A stretch of DNA of 42,130 nucleotides, taken from the NCBI GenBank assembly GCA_023443455.1, contig JAEZUE010000102.1:1-42130 (forward strand). The letters run 5' to 3'. The translations under genes were made by a program, and so were the position numbers. The notes beneath the pieces are model-generated. The model was given only the letters and a program-made list of their open reading frames with translations, made no database searches and was not told the origin of the DNA. Of this stretch, positions 30,356-38,621 are shown piece after piece. The stretch is from Verrucomicrobiota bacterium (GTDB lineage: Bacteria > Verrucomicrobiota > Verrucomicrobiia > Opitutales > Opitutaceae). Positions within the stretch are counted from its first letter, which is position 1. Each line of letters starts with the position of its first letter.

Positions 30356-31711
30356 GTGAATTCCATCATTAAAAAACGTACACTTCCTCCTCGTCGCTAC
30401 GTCAAGCCCTCCTTCACCTATCTCATTGAGAAGAAACGGGATGGCGGAGAGTTCACGCAGGAGGAGATCCGCTTCATCATCGACTCGGTGCTCGACGGCG
30501 AAATGCCCGACTACCAGTTGGCCGCGTTGGCCATGGCGATCTATTTCCAGAGCATGTCTGCCCAGGAAACCGCGATCCTCACCGAGGAGATGATGCTGGT
30601 CGGCGAGACGGTTGACCTTTCCAACATCGCGAAGCCGAAGATCGACAAGTATTCGACCGGCGGCGTGGGCGACAAGACCTCGTTGGTGCTCGTCCCGTTG
30701 GCGATGGCCAGCGGCGTGGTCGTGCCGATGATGTGTGGCGTCGAGCCGGATTATGAGATCTCGGCTCTCGACAAGCTCTCCTCGATCCCCGGCTTCAAGT
30801 CCAACATCGACGTGCGGCACTTCACCGAGCAGCTCGCCCGCGTCGGCGGCGCGATCGTCGCGCAGAGCAAGGATCTCGCGCCGGTCGACGAGAAGCTGCA
30901 TGAGATGCGCAAGAGCACCGGCACGATCCCGAGTCTGCCGCTCATCACCGGCTCGGTGCTTTCCAAGAAGCTCGCCGAAGGTGCCGAGGGCCTCGTGATC
31001 GACGTGAAATGGGGCAACGGCTCCTTCATCAAGGATCTCGAGCAGGCCAAGCAGCTCGCCCGTTCGATGACCCGCGTCGGCCGCTCGATGAAGCGACGCT
31101 GCGTGGCACTCGTCACCGACATGAACCAGCCGCTCGGCGACACCGTCGGCACCTCGCTCGAACTCAAGGAGGCCATCCAGCTGCTCAAGGGCGAAGGCCC
31201 GGAAGACATGCAGGAACTCGTCCTCAAGCTCGGCATGGAAATCGTCCGCCTGGCGGGCGTGGCCGGCTCGACCCTCTCGGCCAAGCAGACGGTGCAGCGC
31301 CATCTCACCGACGGCTCCGCGCTCGAGAAGTTCAAGGAGCTCATTCGTGCGCAGGGTGGCGACGCCACCTTCGTCGACAATCCCGAGAAATTCCAAAAGG
31401 CGAAGCACATCCGCAAGCTTCCGGCTCCGAAACGTGGGTACGTCCATACGATCAACGCCGCGCTCATCGCGAAGGGCGTGCACATCCTCGGCGCCGGCCG
31501 CGACAACCCCGCCGACAAGATCGACTACACCGTGGGTGTCTCCGAGATCAAGAAAGTGGGCACGCAGGTGAAGCAGGGCGAGCCGTTGATGATGATCCAC
31601 TACAACGACGAGTCGAAGCTCGAGGCCGCCTTGGAACACTTCAAGAACGCCTATCGCCTCGCCCCGAAGCGCCCGACCCCGCCGCCGCTCGTCGTCGAAC
31701 GGGTCGCTTGA
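30356..31711 (+). CDS. Thymidine/pyrimidine-nucleoside phosphorylase
   Basis: 451 aa. Phosphorolysis of thymidine or uridine in nucleoside salvage. Family motifs: YLIEKKRDGGEFTQEEIRF near the N-terminus, DKYSTGGVGDKTSLVL (phosphate/substrate loop), DKLSSIPGF and LITGSVLSKKLAEGAEGLVID, plus the C-terminal GVHILGAGRDNPADKIDYTVGV. Start GTG at 30356, giving a basic 17-residue lead (NSIIKKRTLPPRRYVK) before the conserved core; a start closer to the core cannot be excluded. It is unclear whether it acts as deoA (thymidine) or pdp (broader). Followed by a strong terminator. Confidence 0.92.
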   Translation: MNSIIKKRTLPPRRYVKPSFTYLIEKKRDGGEFTQEEIRFIIDSVLDGEMPDYQLAALAMAIYFQSMSAQETAILTEEMMLVGETVDLSNIAKPKIDKYSTGGVGDKTSLVLVPLAMASGVVVPMMCGVEPDYEISALDKLSSIPGFKSNIDVRHFTEQLARVGGAIVAQSKDLAPVDEKLHEMRKSTGTIPSLPLITGSVLSKKLAEGAEGLVIDVKWGNGSFIKDLEQAKQLARSMTRVGRSMKRRCVALVTDMNQPLGDTVGTSLELKEAIQLLKGEGPEDMQELVLKLGMEIVRLAGVAGSTLSAKQTVQRHLTDGSALEKFKELIRAQGGDATFVDNPEKFQKAKHIRKLPAPKRGYVHTINAALIAKGVHILGAGRDNPADKIDYTVGVSEIKKVGTQVKQGEPLMMIHYNDESKLEAALEHFKNAYRLAPKRPTPPPLVVERVA

Positions 31712-31741
31712 GCGGGTGTTTCCCCGGAAGCGTTTCCAAAC

Positions 31742-31777
31742 AAAGGCCGGCCGCTTTTTGCGGCCGGCCTTTTGTTT
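31742..31777 (+). terminator. Intrinsic terminator of the phosphorylase gene
   Basis: Stem AAAGGCCGGCCGC (31742-31754) with GCGGCCGGCCTTT (31760-31772), loop TTTTT, then T-rich sequence. Both sides carry A and T runs, so it could work for either strand. Confidence 0.93.
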
Positions 31778-31795
31778 GTGGGATTCCGGTCCCTC

Positions 31796-31923
31796 AGCCA
31801 AGCATGCGGTCGAGTGTCGAGCGTCGAGGGGCCGATCACAGAGCAGATCGAGCGAAGCGTTCGTGCTGGAAGCTCGCCACCGATGCTTTGGCGCTCGTCC
31901 CTCGCCTCTCGACCGTATCATCA
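31796..31923. repeat. Dispersed stop-abutting repeat, copy 3 (subtype II)
   Basis: Left end AGCCAAGCATGCGGTCGAG; right end, read on the minus strand, TGATGATACGGTCGAGAGG, where the first TGA is the stop of the ETF-QO-like gene (31921-31923). Its reverse complement aligns along most of its length with copy 4 (34069-34210). Shared with subtype I are the TGATGAT end and CTCGACGCTCG arms. It lies between convergent genes. Confidence 0.85.
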
Positions 31924-33801
31924 GTTCTCCGCCGAGTGCAGGCCACCGGCGCCGGCGCGGAACTCGAGCACGGTGCGGCCGGAGCCGTCGGGGCGTTCGC
32001 TCGCGCAGTTCCACAGGCAGGCGCCGCAATGGATACATTTCTCGCGGTCGAAGACGGGCACGCCGTCGGGGCCGTGCGCGATCGCCTGGCCGGAGCAGAC
32101 CTCGACGCAGGTGCGCTGGTCGCACTTCGCGCAGACGGCCGGGAAGGGGAACACCACGTGGTCGGCGTAGCCGGGCGCGGCCTGGACTTTGCCGCCCATG
32201 AGCAGCGCGTCCTGGTGCGAGACGAGCAGCTTGCCGTCGAGCGCGATGGCGGGCCAGCCGGCTCGGTCCATGAGCGCGTTGTGGAGCGGCAAACCTTTGG
32301 CCAGGCACTCCTCGCGGATCTTGGCGACCTCGGCGGCGGGGATCTTGCCGCGGTAGTAGTCCTCGATCTTCGGGAGGCGCTTGTGCGGCGGGCGCGCTTT
32401 GCCCGGGAAGTGGAGCAGGCCGTTGGTCAGGCCGGTGAGGCCCATGCCGATCAGGCCGGAAACGACGCCGCGGGTGAAACCGTCGCGGGACTTTTCGGCG
32501 ATGCGGCCTTCCTTCTCGACCCAGCTGGCGCGGCGGCGGGCGACGTAGGTGGCGTCGAGGTTTTCCTTGGTGAACGGCTTGCCGGCCTTGAGGAGCTCGA
32601 GCACGGCATCCGCCAATTGGGTACCGGTGGCCCACGCTTCGTCGACGCCGGAGCCGGTGAGCACGTTGGTGGTGCCCGAGCCTTCGCCGATGCGGGCGAA
32701 GCCGTCGCCGGTGAGGTGGGGTTCGGCGCGGCGGCCCGACTCGGCGAGGGTCTTGGCGCCCCAGGAGCGCAGTGTCGCACCATTCAGGTGACGCCAGAGG
32801 TACGGGTGCTGGATCCAGTGCTGGAGATACCGGTACCCGGTGCGGACGGGGTTGTCGAACCACGAGGGCACGAAGATGCCCAGCGAGGCGATGTTGCCCG
32901 GGTGGATGTACATGAACCCGAAGATCTCGGGCTCCGGGTATCCGAAGGTGTGGAAGACCATGCCGGGCTCGAGTTTCGAGTCGGCGGGCAGGTCGACGAC
33001 GAGCTTCATGCCCACGGCCCATTCGTCGGCCTGGTGACCTTCCGGCACCCCGATCTCGCGGTCGAGCTGTTGCCCGAGCGCCCCGACCGGGCCGTCGCCG
33101 ATGATCGTAAGGGCGGCTCGGATATCCATGCCGGGCGCGAACGCCCCGGTGGGCGTGCCGTTCTTCTCGACGCCCTGGTCGCAGAGCCGCACGCCGACGA
33201 CCTTCTTCTCCTCGACGAGCGCCGCGGCGACCGGCGAGGAAGGCCACACTTGGACGGTTCCCATGCCGGTGGCCTGTTGGGCGGTCCACTGCATGAACTG
33301 GCCCATCGAGAGGACCAGTCCGTCGTGCTTGGCGAGGAAGGGCGGAATCCACGGCAGCTCGATCGCGTGGTTCTTCCCCTTGAAGAGCTTCAGCACCGCA
33401 TCGGCGGAGCGCAGCGCCAGCGAGCGGCGGCTGGCGCCGATCGGGTCGAGCAGATACGCGACCTTTTCCGACTTCACCGGGGCGGCCATCGGGATCTGCG
33501 CCGGATCGAGCTGCGGGAAACTGGCCTTGATGCTGCGGCCGGGCGTCACCACACCGGAAACACCGAAGCCCACGTCGTCGGCCCGCTCGTAGCAGATGAC
33601 CTGCGGGGGCATGCCGGGCATGGTGGCGCTCTCGACGACCGGGGTGCCGTCCTCCTTGACGAGGTTCTGCGAAAGCTTGGTCAGGAAGCCGCCCATCGCG
33701 GGGCCGAAGCCGACGCAGACGATGTCGACGTCCATGGACGGACGTTCGATGGCGGGGATGGAATCGGAGGAGGGGGCGGAGGAGGAATCCACGGCGGACA
33801 T
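31921..33801 (-). CDS. ETF-QO/FixC-like FAD oxidoreductase with C-terminal ferredoxin domain
   Basis: 626 aa. The FAD-binding strand begins DIVCVGFGPAMGGFL (GFGPAMGG at 31-38), as in electron-transfer flavoprotein dehydrogenases. The C-terminus has eight cysteines in two clusters: C557, C560, C565, C569 and C589, C592, C595, C599 (CIHCGACLWNC), a 2[4Fe-4S] ferredoxin-like module; standard ETF-QO has one cluster. It probably passes electrons from an acyl-CoA dehydrogenase, possibly the one at 36153-38300, to a quinone or other acceptor. Start ATG at 33801 (MSAVDSSSAPS) has a Ser-rich lead; an internal ATG at 33735 (MDVDIV) is the alternative. Flanked by inverted repeat copies 3 and 4. Confidence 0.88.
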   Translation of the reverse strand: MSAVDSSSAPSSDSIPAIERPSMDVDIVCVGFGPAMGGFLTKLSQNLVKEDGTPVVESATMPGMPPQVICYERADDVGFGVSGVVTPGRSIKASFPQLDPAQIPMAAPVKSEKVAYLLDPIGASRRSLALRSADAVLKLFKGKNHAIELPWIPPFLAKHDGLVLSMGQFMQWTAQQATGMGTVQVWPSSPVAAALVEEKKVVGVRLCDQGVEKNGTPTGAFAPGMDIRAALTIIGDGPVGALGQQLDREIGVPEGHQADEWAVGMKLVVDLPADSKLEPGMVFHTFGYPEPEIFGFMYIHPGNIASLGIFVPSWFDNPVRTGYRYLQHWIQHPYLWRHLNGATLRSWGAKTLAESGRRAEPHLTGDGFARIGEGSGTTNVLTGSGVDEAWATGTQLADAVLELLKAGKPFTKENLDATYVARRRASWVEKEGRIAEKSRDGFTRGVVSGLIGMGLTGLTNGLLHFPGKARPPHKRLPKIEDYYRGKIPAAEVAKIREECLAKGLPLHNALMDRAGWPAIALDGKLLVSHQDALLMGGKVQAAPGYADHVVFPFPAVCAKCDQRTCVEVCSGQAIAHGPDGVPVFDREKCIHCGACLWNCASERPDGSGRTVLEFRAGAGGLHSAEN

Positions 33802-34068
33802 GGAGGACGGGAGAGAAGACGGGGAACCACTACTCCACACGACTTGGCACTGATCCGGAAGTGGGGAAAGCGGGGCGGGTTTTGAGGGCGTCAACGCCAA
33901 CAGAGCGGCGGGCCGAGTCAAGGTCTCGCCACGGCGCGCGCGGGCCTTGTCGGTCGCGAAATCGCGCAGGAGGTGCGGACATTCGTGGTCACGCCGAAAG
34001 GGCCGTCTGACAAATCCGATTCCGCCAAACCCGCGGCGGGGCCGGTCGCGGATGGCTGGGCCTCTACG

Positions 34069-34210
34069 TGATGATGCGGTCGAGAGGCGAACGTCGAGGA
34101 ACGAGCGCCAAACCATCGGAGGCGATCGTCCAGCACGAGTGCTTTGCTCAATCTTCTCTGTGTTCGGCCCCTCGACGCTCGTCACTCGTCACTCGGCCGA
34201 ATGCTTGGCT
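34069..34210. repeat. Dispersed stop-abutting repeat, copy 4 (subtype II)
   Basis: Left end TGATGATGCGGTCGAGAGG, right end ATGCTTGGCT, immediately beside the stop (TCA at 34211-34213) of the minus-strand DUF4062-like gene. Inverted relative to copy 3, with matching sequence over nearly all of its length. The 267 bp between the start of the ETF-QO-like gene (33801) and this repeat show no gene. Confidence 0.85.
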
Positions 34211-35332
34211 TCAGATCTCCTTGGCGATCTGGCGGACGATGCGGGCGCGGGCGGCGGCGCGGTTGGCGAGACGCTGGCCTTCGCCGGTCTGGTCGAGCCA
34301 TTCGAACAACCGTTGCACCCCGTGCCTTGTGCTCGGATCGTCGGCACAGTTGGCGATGAGCACGAGCTGGATCTTCTGGACGTTGTCGACCACGTAGACG
34401 CCGAACGGAGTGCTCACCACGGTCGCATCGGGGAAGCCGAGCAGCTTGATGCCGTGGGCCTCGGTGGCGTTCTTCTGGCAAGCGATGAAGTGGACGGGGC
34501 CGCCGCGTTTGTCGACGAGCGCGGGCGCGTGGAGATGGTCCTTGAGAAACGGCTGGCCGACCCTCTCGCGGGCGGCGGCGATCGAGAACGCGGCGGGAAT
34601 CGCCGAGGGCACGACGAGCACGGGGCGGTCGGCGATGCGCACGAACACGTTGCCGGCCTCGTCGGTGGAGCCGGGGCGGCGGACGAGCGCGTCGCGCAGC
34701 ACGTCCACCATCGTCTTCTGACGGTCGGCGAAGTTGAGCCGGTTCCAGTCGAGCGCCTGGCCGCTGTAGCCGCGACCCTTGCCAGCGGCGAGCACGCCGG
34801 TCTGCATCAAGGTCACCACCGCGCCGCGCAGGGCTTCGCGGACCCGGTCCATCAGGTCGTCGACCGTCTTCACCTCGCCGCCGCGGAAGGGCGAAAGGGT
34901 GTCGTAGTAGTCCTGGAAACGCCGATTGCGGATTCCCTCGTCGGAGGCGTCCCAGGCGACGCGGGGCAGGGTGACGCAACGGACCTTGGCGGGGTTGAGC
35001 GAATACGCGGTGGCGAGTTCGTCGTGGCAGATGCCGATCTCGCCGGCGTGTTTGGCCCAGCCGGCGTTGCCGTTGAAGAGCACGAGCAGGATGTCGCACT
35101 CTTTCACGGCCTCGAGGCAGACCTCCCAGCTGTCCCAGTTGCCGCCCTGCGGAGGTGCTTCTTCGTTGATCCAGACATCGAAAGCCGGCGCGCCGAACAG
35201 CGGCGACGCCTCGATCTCCGATTTTAGTTGGCGCCGGAGGTCCGAGAGCGTCGGAGCCTTGGGATTGCCGGTGGGGAACCGGTCGTTGCACCGGCTCGAG
35301 ATCATCACCCGAATTTTGCGTGAACGCGCCAT
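34211..35332 (-). CDS. DUF4062-like N-terminal domain protein (possible defence effector)
   Basis: 373 aa, cytosolic. Starts MARSRKIRVMISSRCNDRFP, matching the IRVFISSR opening of DUF4062; a short helix, FDVWINEEAPP, WEVCLEAVKECDILLVLFNGNAGW and a GICHDELATAY segment complete a TIR/DUF4062-like alpha/beta domain (about residues 7-150). The C-terminal half (about 170-373) is not recognised and has no clear P-loop or membrane segment. DUF4062 domains are often found in STAND-like or TIR-related anti-phage proteins, so a defence role is a reasonable guess, not shown. Divergent from an antitoxin/toxin pair 174 bp away, with a dispersed repeat at its 3' end. Confidence 0.72.
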   Translation of the reverse strand: MARSRKIRVMISSRCNDRFPTGNPKAPTLSDLRRQLKSEIEASPLFGAPAFDVWINEEAPPQGGNWDSWEVCLEAVKECDILLVLFNGNAGWAKHAGEIGICHDELATAYSLNPAKVRCVTLPRVAWDASDEGIRNRRFQDYYDTLSPFRGGEVKTVDDLMDRVREALRGAVVTLMQTGVLAAGKGRGYSGQALDWNRLNFADRQKTMVDVLRDALVRRPGSTDEAGNVFVRIADRPVLVVPSAIPAAFSIAAARERVGQPFLKDHLHAPALVDKRGGPVHFIACQKNATEAHGIKLLGFPDATVVSTPFGVYVVDNVQKIQLVLIANCADDPSTRHGVQRLFEWLDQTGEGQRLANRAAARARIVRQIAKEI

Positions 35333-35506
35333 GGTATTCTTCCTGGGCCAACCGAGTCGGTTGGCGGTAACATTGTCAGTGGCGTGGGGAGACCGGAGCC
35401 TGTCCGCATCAGCAACCCCAGACAAGTCTTCCCGTTGGCACGGGCGGTCCGGTGCGCGAACCAGGGGCGGCGTTGACGGGAGTCGGGCATGGGCTACGGT
35501 GCCGGC

Positions 35507-35728
35507 ATGTCGACCGAACAGATCACCACGGCCGCGCTGGGACTTCCTCTGGGCGAACGTGTGCAGCTTGCCCAAGCATTGTGGGAGAGTATCGATCGAG
35601 GGCTGGTCGAGACGAGTGAAGCCTGTGCGGTCGAGGAATCGGTCTTCCGTGCGGAGGAGCTCGACTCCGGGGTTGTGCAGCCCGAATCGCACGATGAGGC
35701 GATGCGTAACCTGCGCCGCTCGCTGTGA
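35507..35728 (+). CDS. Addiction-module antitoxin component
   Basis: 73 aa from the ATG at 35507 (MSTEQITTAALGLPLGERVQLAQALWESI). This is the pattern of the small putative addiction-module component family (TIGR02574-like), which neutralises a RelE/ParE toxin. Its stop overlaps the toxin start (TGATG, 35726-35730), so translation is coupled. Upstream in-frame residues (MGYGAG) are possible but less likely. Confidence 0.85.
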   Translation: MSTEQITTAALGLPLGERVQLAQALWESIDRGLVETSEACAVEESVFRAEELDSGVVQPESHDEAMRNLRRSL

Positions 35729-36030
35729 TGCGGGTTGTTCACCATCCGATCGCGACAACGGAGATTGGTGACGCGGCGCGGTACTACGAGGAACGCGTGG
35801 CGGGACTCGGAGTCGATTTCCTGAATGAAGTCGACGAGGCTGTGAGGGTGATTGTGGCGATGCCGAAATGCTGGCCTGTGTTGGAGCGGGACGTGCGCCG
35901 GTATCTGCTGCGACGGTTTCCGTTCGCGCTCTACTTCCGGATTCGTGAGGACTATATCCAGATCCTCGCCTGCAAGCACCACAGTCGGCATCCGGACTAC
36001 TGGCGACGGCGTTTGGGCGAGTCGGGCTGA
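35728..36030 (+). CDS. RelE/ParE family toxin
   Basis: 100 aa, start ATG at 35728, overlapping the antitoxin stop by one base. MRVVHHPIATTEIGDAARYY and GLGVDFLNEVDEAVRVI, then the C-terminal RRYLLRRFPFALYFRI and HSRHPDYWRRR, fit the ParE/RelE fold, where basic residues near the end contact the target. ParE members poison gyrase and RelE members cut mRNA; the target here is not known. Together with the preceding gene it forms a type II toxin-antitoxin pair next to the DUF4062-like gene. Confidence 0.88.
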   Translation: MRVVHHPIATTEIGDAARYYEERVAGLGVDFLNEVDEAVRVIVAMPKCWPVLERDVRRYLLRRFPFALYFRIREDYIQILACKHHSRHPDYWRRRLGESG

Positions 36031-36095
36031 ACGCGATTGTCGGCGGTTCTTCATGGCCGGGCCGCCCCAGCCTGCGATGATCGCAAAGGGCCGAC

Positions 36096-36126
36096 AAAAA
36101 GGCGGCGCTTCGTGAAAAGCGCCGCC
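36096..36126 (-). terminator. Intrinsic terminator of the acyl-CoA dehydrogenase gene
   Basis: 10-bp stem GGCGGCGCTT (36101-36110) with AAGCGCCGCC (36117-36126) and a 6-base loop; on the minus strand it is followed by five T (36096-36100). Located 27 bp after the stop of the minus-strand gene; it may also halt transcripts from the convergent toxin gene. Confidence 0.9.
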
Positions 36127-36152
36127 TTGGGAAAACGAACTCCGACGGATGC

Positions 36153-38300
36153 CTATGCCGGGTAGTCGAGAGCCTCGGGGATCATGACCTGCGCGAGGGC
36201 GTCGGCGGCGCGGTCCTTGGCGAGGCGGCTGCCGGCTAGGCAGGTGTCGACCTTGAGGCGCAGCGCGGTGAACTCCTCGTTGGCGGACGCCATCTTGCCG
36301 GTGCCGTCGCCTTGGCCGCAGCACTGGCCTTCGTCATGGCCGCGGCAACCGCAGGTGGCCGCAAAGCCGTAGACGAGCTCGGCGCATAGGCGCGAGGACT
36401 GGCCGGCGGCGGCGGCGGCCTGCACGGCCGAAAGATCCGAGAAGAAGTTCACGTAGCCTTCGAGCCCTTCGGCGACGGTGGCGTTCAGCGGGCCCTTCTC
36501 CTCGAGCTCGAGGATATCCAGAATCTGCTGGCGGGAGGCGAGCAGCCAGCACAGCGCGTCGACCAGCGGGAAGACGACGCCGTGGCGGTTGCCCGAGAAG
36601 AGCTTGGCACCGGAGGCGTCCTTGGCGGATTGGATGTACTGCAACGTCCAGAGCCAGAGCTCCATCGCGGAGGCGAGCACGCAGGCGCCCGTTTCCGGGT
36701 GGCTGGAGGCGATCGCGCGGAGCTGGCGGATCCACAGGCGGTAGCAGGTGAGGAAGACCTCGTTGGTCATCGTCACCGAAATCTGGCGTCGCTGCACGGC
36801 CTCGGGGCCCTCGTAGGTGGCCTCGAGCTGGGCGTCCATCCATTTTTGGCCGAGGAAGCCGGGGCAATCCTCGGTGATGCCGTAGCCGCCCATGAGGGCG
36901 ACGGCCTCGCGCATCATCGTGGCGCCATGGCCGGTGTTCCAGAGCTTGGTGGCGGGGCAGAGCACGTTGGCCTGGGCGTCGAGGATGAGGTATTGGACAA
37001 GCGGATCGGCCTTGAGCTCGGCATGGCGGACGGCGTCGCGCTCGGCCTCGGGTTGAGCGTCGAGGGCGAGGAACTCGAGGGCGGGCTTGGTGAGGGCGCG
37101 GAAGGCCTTCATCTGCTGCATGCCGGTGACGATGCCCTGCTCGGCGAACTTGGCATCCTTGATCTTCTCGAGCGGGTCGAGCTCGTCGAAGAGGCGGGCG
37201 GTGGCCATGCCGAGGGCGATGCCAGCCTCGCCGGTCGCCCAGATGTCGACGAGGCGCTGGAGGCAGTCCTCCTTCTGCTGGAGGCCGAGTTCGAAGCGCG
37301 GGGTGCCGGGGTTGACGCTGGCGGCGCCGCGGAAACGCGAGCGCTGGTAGCGGATGACCGGTTCGATGGCGGAGAGGAGCTTGGCGGAGGTCATCACGCC
37401 GACGGGCACGCGGGTGCGGCGGAAGACGGCCTCGATGATCTCGCCGTGCGAATACTTCGGGACGATCACGCCGTCCTTCACGGTGTAGCCGCCGATGATG
37501 CGCGAGGCCGGCACGGTGACGTTGAAAACCGGATCGTTGGTCGAGGAGAGCTGGTGCACCATCTTGTGCGTGGGGGCGCCGCGGTCGAAGATGCCGGGGT
37601 CGGTATCTTCGATGACGACCATGCAGCTCGTCTTGATGCGCGGGTCGGCGGAATCGACGGCGACGGTGGCGAAGTTGGCGAAGCCCATGTTGGTGATGAA
37701 CCGGGCGCGCTTGTCGATGTGGAGCATGGGTTCCTGGCCTTCCTTCCACTCGGCGATCTTCACCTTGCCGCAGAGCAGGCCGGTCTCGACGCCGACGTAC
37801 GGCAGCGGCTCGGTGAGGGCGAACGCGCCGCGCCAGATCTGGCGGTCGTCACCAGGCTGCGGAGGCACGCACTTGCTCATGTAGTAGTCGCGCTGCTCCT
37901 TGGTGCCGCGCTCGTGGATGGGCGAGAGCGCGAGGTTGCCGGCGAGGGAGCCGGTGGCGGCGCCGGCGTCGACCCAGGCGAGCTCGTAGCACAGGAGCGA
38001 GAGGACGAGGTTCTTCGGGCCCTCGATGAAGCCGCCCTGGTGCGGGTCCATGAACGCGGTGGTGATGCCGGCGGCGTCGTAGGCGGCGAGGAGCTCGTTT
38101 TTCTCGGGCGTCCACTCGTGGGTGTTGCGCGCGCCCTGGGCGACGAGCTTCGCCACGATGCCGCGGGCGACGCTGCGGGTGGACTGCACGAGCATCTGGA
38201 TGTCGAAGCGGTCGCTGAAGCGCCACATGATCTGGCGCACGTCGTCACCGGGCAGGGTCTGGAGGGTGGGGCGGGATTGGGCAGCGTTTTGGGTGTCCAT
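36153..38300 (-). CDS. Large acyl-CoA dehydrogenase family protein
   Basis: 715 aa, longer than usual (about 380-600). The N-terminal helical domain (1-about 160) with ELAWVDAGAATGSLAGNLA leads to the middle beta domain with AFALTEPLPYVGVE (substrate/FAD strand) and a C-terminal helical domain including MATARLFDELDPLEKIKDAKF and MMREAVALMGGYGITEDCPG (MGGYGITE is a family signature). A Cys-rich insert near the C-terminus (CGCRGHDEGQCCGQGDG) is unusual and could bind metal. It oxidises acyl-CoA or a related thioester. The ETF-QO-like gene (31921-33801) lies on the same strand downstream, separated by the DUF4062/toxin-antitoxin cassette. A CAT at 38298-38300 gives the start. Confidence 0.88.
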   Translation of the reverse strand: MDTQNAAQSRPTLQTLPGDDVRQIMWRFSDRFDIQMLVQSTRSVARGIVAKLVAQGARNTHEWTPEKNELLAAYDAAGITTAFMDPHQGGFIEGPKNLVLSLLCYELAWVDAGAATGSLAGNLALSPIHERGTKEQRDYYMSKCVPPQPGDDRQIWRGAFALTEPLPYVGVETGLLCGKVKIAEWKEGQEPMLHIDKRARFITNMGFANFATVAVDSADPRIKTSCMVVIEDTDPGIFDRGAPTHKMVHQLSSTNDPVFNVTVPASRIIGGYTVKDGVIVPKYSHGEIIEAVFRRTRVPVGVMTSAKLLSAIEPVIRYQRSRFRGAASVNPGTPRFELGLQQKEDCLQRLVDIWATGEAGIALGMATARLFDELDPLEKIKDAKFAEQGIVTGMQQMKAFRALTKPALEFLALDAQPEAERDAVRHAELKADPLVQYLILDAQANVLCPATKLWNTGHGATMMREAVALMGGYGITEDCPGFLGQKWMDAQLEATYEGPEAVQRRQISVTMTNEVFLTCYRLWIRQLRAIASSHPETGACVLASAMELWLWTLQYIQSAKDASGAKLFSGNRHGVVFPLVDALCWLLASRQQILDILELEEKGPLNATVAEGLEGYVNFFSDLSAVQAAAAAGQSSRLCAELVYGFAATCGCRGHDEGQCCGQGDGTGKMASANEEFTALRLKVDTCLAGSRLAKDRAADALAQVMIPEALDYPA

Positions 38301-38621
38301 GAAAGGTCAGGGATCGGATTTAGGGCTGGGCGCGGTGTCGGGGGTGCGCGGAAAGGTGACGTTTAAGCCAGAGGCGGGGGGCGGCGGGCCACCAAAAAAT
38401 CGCAGAGTGAAGAAGGCGGAATGGAGAAGCGCCGGAAGGGGCGGAGACGGGTGGGCGTGGTGAGGGCGGAACCGGAAACATGAAGCAGGAGAAAGTCCGG
38501 ACCGGTACGCATCGCACGCAACAAGCATTCAGGTGAAGGAACTGGCACTATCGCAACGCGAGAGCGGGCGTCGCTGTGGAGGCAGACTTGCCTGAATACG
38601 GCAAGAAGCCACGATCAAGGA
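38301..38621. promoter_or_regulatory. Divergent intergenic region with a hairpin before the membrane-protein gene
   Basis: About 320 bp between divergent genes. CTTGCC (38587-38592) and GGCAAG (38600-38605) form a 6-bp hairpin 16 bases before the ATG at 38622, which could affect translation or bind a regulator. The rest is low in recognisable signals; an AGTGAAGAAGGCGGAATGGAGAA stretch near 38405 resembles degenerate simple-sequence runs seen near 40340. Confidence 0.35.

Noticed and set aside
30302..33352. A 1016-residue open frame on the minus strand across the thymidine phosphorylase and the ETF-QO-like gene
   Set aside because: It covers two well-supported genes in another frame or on the other strand, crosses a strong terminator and a repeat, and resembles no protein.
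31796..34210. An insertion sequence or composite transposon formed by copies 3 and 4
   Set aside because: No transposase lies between or near them, no target duplications could be defined, and the repeats are short; a bracketed gene is all that can be said.
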